Below are positions 61,331-64,000 of a DNA stretch of 64,000 nucleotides, piece after piece (the first letter of the stretch is position 1; every line of letters starts with the position of its first letter). The notes under the pieces were generated by a model. The model did no database searches, was not told the origin of the DNA, and saw only the letters and a program-made list of their open reading frames with translations. Source of the stretch: Phymatolithon calcareum (lineage: Eukaryota; Rhodophyta; Florideophyceae; Hapalidiales). The DNA is taken from assembly GCA_977006965.1 (NCBI GenBank), contig OZ345368.1, positions 1,922,001 through 1,986,000 of the forward strand. The letters run 5' to 3'. A program made the translations under genes and the position numbers.

Positions 61331-62713
61331 ATGAGAATCGAGGTGCAATGGTTTGGGTGTGCCCGTGCCTTTAAAATATCACCTGCTAACAAAGCCACAC
61401 TTAGGGCGAAGCTGCGCGAATTTATGGAGCTCTTCGTCGGTTTGGAAGCTGAGGAGTTTCTCACGAAATTCCGGGAGGTTTTTCGACGCAATGCTACGGC
61501 GTACAAGAAGCTTGGTAAGGATTTCCACAGCGACATGATCGATTTCTTGAACAAGAAGCTGCAGAAAACCACTGCCATGCCTGTATTGTATGACGATAAT
61601 GATGTGTGGAGCGTCATGTTGAATATTGTGGAAGGCAACGTCCCAACTATCGCTCTCCCGAGTGACGGGGAAGATGGGGCCGCCGCGGAGAAATCCGTGG
61701 AGGAACCGTCGAGGGACCGTGCTCCTGAGAGCAGTGAGGTGAGTACGCCTTGTGCGGACTCGCCTCCCAAAAAGAGGCTCACAAGAGCTTCGTCTAGGGC
61801 GGGACCGTCTAGTGCGGGACCGTCGCGAGGACCGAAAAAGACAACGAAGGCTGGTATAGTGGAAGAGGAGTCTGATAGAGTGGGAGAGGATGAAGGTGAG
61901 ACTGCCCCTAGCCTGGCCGAGCTGGCCAAGCAAGTTAAAATGCTTAGTGATATGTTTCAGAAAAGTCGTGATCCGAAGGGTCGGAGAACCTTCGTGGACC
62001 GGGTGAAAGCCCGTCAGAATGGTGATCCAGACTCGGACGACGACGACTCGCCGAGCGACAGTGAAAGCATAAGAAGTCGGAGAGGGGACCGACGGAAGGA
62101 AAAGGGGAGACGCGATAGAAGGAGGCGTCGTCACAGCATCTCATCTGAGGATTCCTCAACCTCGAGCGACTCATCGGACTCTGATTCAGATTATAGCGGA
62201 GGGCGCACCCGCAGGGGACGAAGGCAAAAGCGGGAGAAGCGAAAACTCGACAAGTTTTGGAAGCGCAAGGAAGAGGCATCTTATTACTTTAGTCTACCTC
62301 TTCGAAAGAGGGTGACTGATGAGCGGCTGGAACTCATTTTCAGCCGCACACAAACGGTGACTGATTACGTGCGCACCCATAACTTCAAATCGGACCGCAA
62401 TCGGTATGAAAGTGAAACTATAGCTTCGGCGGTGGACTTATTGATTGCTGATATAGGACTGAGAAAGGCTCGCAAATGCGATGCTGTTGAGGTTTTGCTT
62501 CGGCGTCTGGCCAAAGTTGAACTGGCGGACCGCACCGGAAAATGGGAAGTAGCATCTCACATGTTCGATGAACGTTGTGAGGAGGGTGCGGTCACTCAAC
62601 GCGAAGTCCGTGCCGCTCGAAGAGCGGCGCGGTTGGAGCGTGAGTTAATGAAACCCCCCGGGAAGGACCAAGCCATTAAGAGGGAAGGTCCAGGCGGGGG
62701 TCGCCAAAATTAG
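61331..62713 (+). CDS. Gag-like ORF1 of right-edge retroelement
   Basis: A 460-aa uninterrupted frame. The N-terminal 110 residues are helical (LRAKLREFMELFVGLEAEEF). An acidic Ser/Pro linker, a highly charged Arg/Ser/Asp-rich middle (RRGDRRKEKGRRDRRRRRHS, then a run of Ser/Asp) and a basic helical C-terminus (VTQREVRAARRAARLERE) follow. No CCHC knuckle or protease motif. It stands 11 bp before the reverse transcriptase frame, so it is the likely nucleic-acid-binding ORF1. It resembles SR-type proteins only in composition. Confidence 0.6.
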   Translation: MRIEVQWFGCARAFKISPANKATLRAKLREFMELFVGLEAEEFLTKFREVFRRNATAYKKLGKDFHSDMIDFLNKKLQKTTAMPVLYDDNDVWSVMLNIVEGNVPTIALPSDGEDGAAAEKSVEEPSRDRAPESSEVSTPCADSPPKKRLTRASSRAGPSSAGPSRGPKKTTKAGIVEEESDRVGEDEGETAPSLAELAKQVKMLSDMFQKSRDPKGRRTFVDRVKARQNGDPDSDDDDSPSDSESIRSRRGDRRKEKGRRDRRRRRHSISSEDSSTSSDSSDSDSDYSGGRTRRGRRQKREKRKLDKFWKRKEEASYYFSLPLRKRVTDERLELIFSRTQTVTDYVRTHNFKSDRNRYESETIASAVDLLIADIGLRKARKCDAVEVLLRRLAKVELADRTGKWEVASHMFDERCEEGAVTQREVRAARRAARLERELMKPPGKDQAIKREGPGGGRQN

Positions 62714-62724
62714 TAAATAAAACT

Positions 62725-64000
62725 ATGAAAATATTTGAAACCTTTGACAGGCGGGAACTATTTCCTATGCCTATTGCTCACCACTTTAGTGACAATGGGG
62801 CATCCGGGTCTCGACAGAGGTCCCGAGTTAGGAAAGGTAACTCTATATCGTCAGCTGCAAGAGAAGCCTTGGCAAGCCTAAACGCCCTGGCGAGGGGTCA
62901 GATAATTAGTATTGACGACCCCATTCTAGCTACGAACGAGAAACCTAATGCCAGTCAAAGGGAAATATGCTGTTTAGTGAATGATTCATGTGCCCTGGCG
63001 TTCCGCTGGCAACTTTTGTTACGAGCGGACCAAGGGGTGAGGCAGAGAGTCCAGAAGGAGAGCTTTGTCTATTTAGAACAGCGATGTCAAAATGGGGTCC
63101 AAATGGAGGCATCAAAATTGTCGTTACCCAGTGGGGGGGTAGCCGGCACTGTGGAAATGATCGACGTTCTTCCACAATACTTGGCCGAGCAGTATGCTGA
63201 CCCAAGAGGGATTCTGAATGATCTACATCCCACCAAAAAGGAATTGGCGGCAACACGTGGCTTCATGGGGGTGAAGCCAGATGAGTATATCCGAGTTGTT
63301 CAAACACTACGGGAACGAGGCATCGTCGTTCTGTCGAAAGAGAAGCCAAAAGTCATTAACGGAATATTCGCAGTTCCGAAAAAGGAGAAGCAGCGGCTTA
63401 TAATAGACGCTCGAAAGGCCAACCTTTATTTCCGCGCCTCACCCGAGGTCAATCTCCCGAACCCGGGAGATTTCGTTGATCTTTGTCTTTCGGACGAAGA
63501 CACGCTACATTGCGGAAAGACAGACATGGACAACTTTTATCATCGTATTCGAACGCCCACTTGGATGTGGACGTACTTTGGCCTACCAGCCCTTTCTTGT
63601 GAAGGGCAGCGGTGCTGGCCGATGGTATGTGTGCTCCCGATGGGTTGGTCGCACTCGGTGTTTGTTGGACAATCTATACACGAAAACGTGTTAAAGGACC
63701 TGCCTTATATTGATCCACGCAATGCTATCTTGCCGGCTAACAGCTTCTTGATCGACAGAACACGCCACGGAATATACATCGACGATTTCTTCATCCTTGG
63801 GAGAACCCTTACCGAAGTCCATGCTGGGATAACGGGCGCACGTGATCAATGTGCGAAGAATGGGTTCCCCGCTGGGGACGAGAAAGTCGAGCTCCCTCCT
63901 AGGCGCACAACCGACATCTTAGGCATAGAGGTCCAATCGGATGGATTGATGCTCCCAAAAAGAGCAAAAATGTCATCACTTCTTGCCGAAACGCACGAAA
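62725..64000 (+). CDS. Reverse transcriptase ORF2, open to window end
   Basis: From ATG at 62725 the frame stays open for 425 codons to the last base. It contains a reverse transcriptase: VINGIFAVPKKEKQRLIIDA and RKANLYF (fingers), KTDMDNFYHRIRTP (first catalytic Asp), VLPMGWSHSVFVGQSIH in place of the usual FG...P motif, GIYIDDFFILG (catalytic Asp pair), then GDEKVELPP and DILGIEV. No protease precedes it and no endonuclease domain is seen upstream. The PMGWSHS motif does not fit Ty1, Ty3 or common LINE enzymes. The 3' part of the element is outside the window. The lack of stops suggests a young, perhaps active copy. Confidence 0.8.
   Translation, partial: MKIFETFDRRELFPMPIAHHFSDNGASGSRQRSRVRKGNSISSAAREALASLNALARGQIISIDDPILATNEKPNASQREICCLVNDSCALAFRWQLLLRADQGVRQRVQKESFVYLEQRCQNGVQMEASKLSLPSGGVAGTVEMIDVLPQYLAEQYADPRGILNDLHPTKKELAATRGFMGVKPDEYIRVVQTLRERGIVVLSKEKPKVINGIFAVPKKEKQRLIIDARKANLYFRASPEVNLPNPGDFVDLCLSDEDTLHCGKTDMDNFYHRIRTPTWMWTYFGLPALSCEGQRCWPMVCVLPMGWSHSVFVGQSIHENVLKDLPYIDPRNAILPANSFLIDRTRHGIYIDDFFILGRTLTEVHAGITGARDQCAKNGFPAGDEKVELPPRRTTDILGIEVQSDGLMLPKRAKMSSLLAETHE

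Overview
The window is nuclear DNA of a eukaryote and best fits a florideophyte red alga with a Chondrus crispus-like genome. The reasons are a set of almost intron-free genes packed into one short island (two of about ten genes carry a single intron each of about 100 bp), eukaryotic proteins (VPS36, MED6, ARP6) beside plastid-type ones (type II DAHP synthase, Obg GTPase, diaminopimelate epimerase), a secreted animal-type haem peroxidase, and broad flanks filled with broken LTR and non-LTR retrotransposons. The species is an inference, not a sequence match.

Layout. 1-6.6 kb: repeat-derived DNA with a decayed non-LTR (LINE) fragment. 6.6-13.1 kb: a 1.75-kb segment present twice in the same orientation. 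It carries a two-membrane-span protein of unknown function and, convergent to it, a UBXN4/erasin-like UBX-domain gene. A third UBX copy lies at 32.3-33.0 kb. 13.9-19.8 kb: a degenerate Ty3/gypsy element cut off inside its integrase. 19.8-21.2 kb: piggyBac-like and LINE RNase H fragments. 21.2-31.6 kb: a minus-strand Ty1/copia element with near-identical LTRs. It carries a second copia element (24.2-28.9 kb, plus strand, perfect 5-bp target duplication) inside its integrase and a 302-bp MITE inside gag. 33.2-33.8 kb: a pogo/Tigger-like MITE.

34.5-51.3 kb is the gene island: DEDDh exonuclease (-), a 76-aa small protein (+), VPS36 (-), an unidentified helical protein (-), a membrane-anchored Nudix protein (-), MED6 (+), DAHP synthase (+), ARP6 (-), Obg (+), DapF (-), secreted haem peroxidase (+), and a small protein with a hydrophobic C-terminal stretch (-). 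These genes are not one pathway. DAHP synthase (shikimate), DapF (lysine) and Obg (organelle ribosome assembly) are probably plastid-targeted; MED6 and ARP6 act in the nucleus; VPS36 acts at endosomes.

51.3-64 kb returns to mobile DNA: a possible MITE with an internal hairpin, two LINE fragments, a solo LTR with perfect 5-bp target duplication inside one of them, degenerate piggyBac-like sequence, a tRNA-headed SINE with a 12-bp target duplication, and at the right edge an intact-looking two-ORF retroelement. Its second ORF, a reverse transcriptase of a type I cannot place in the common LTR or LINE groups, stays open to the end of the window.
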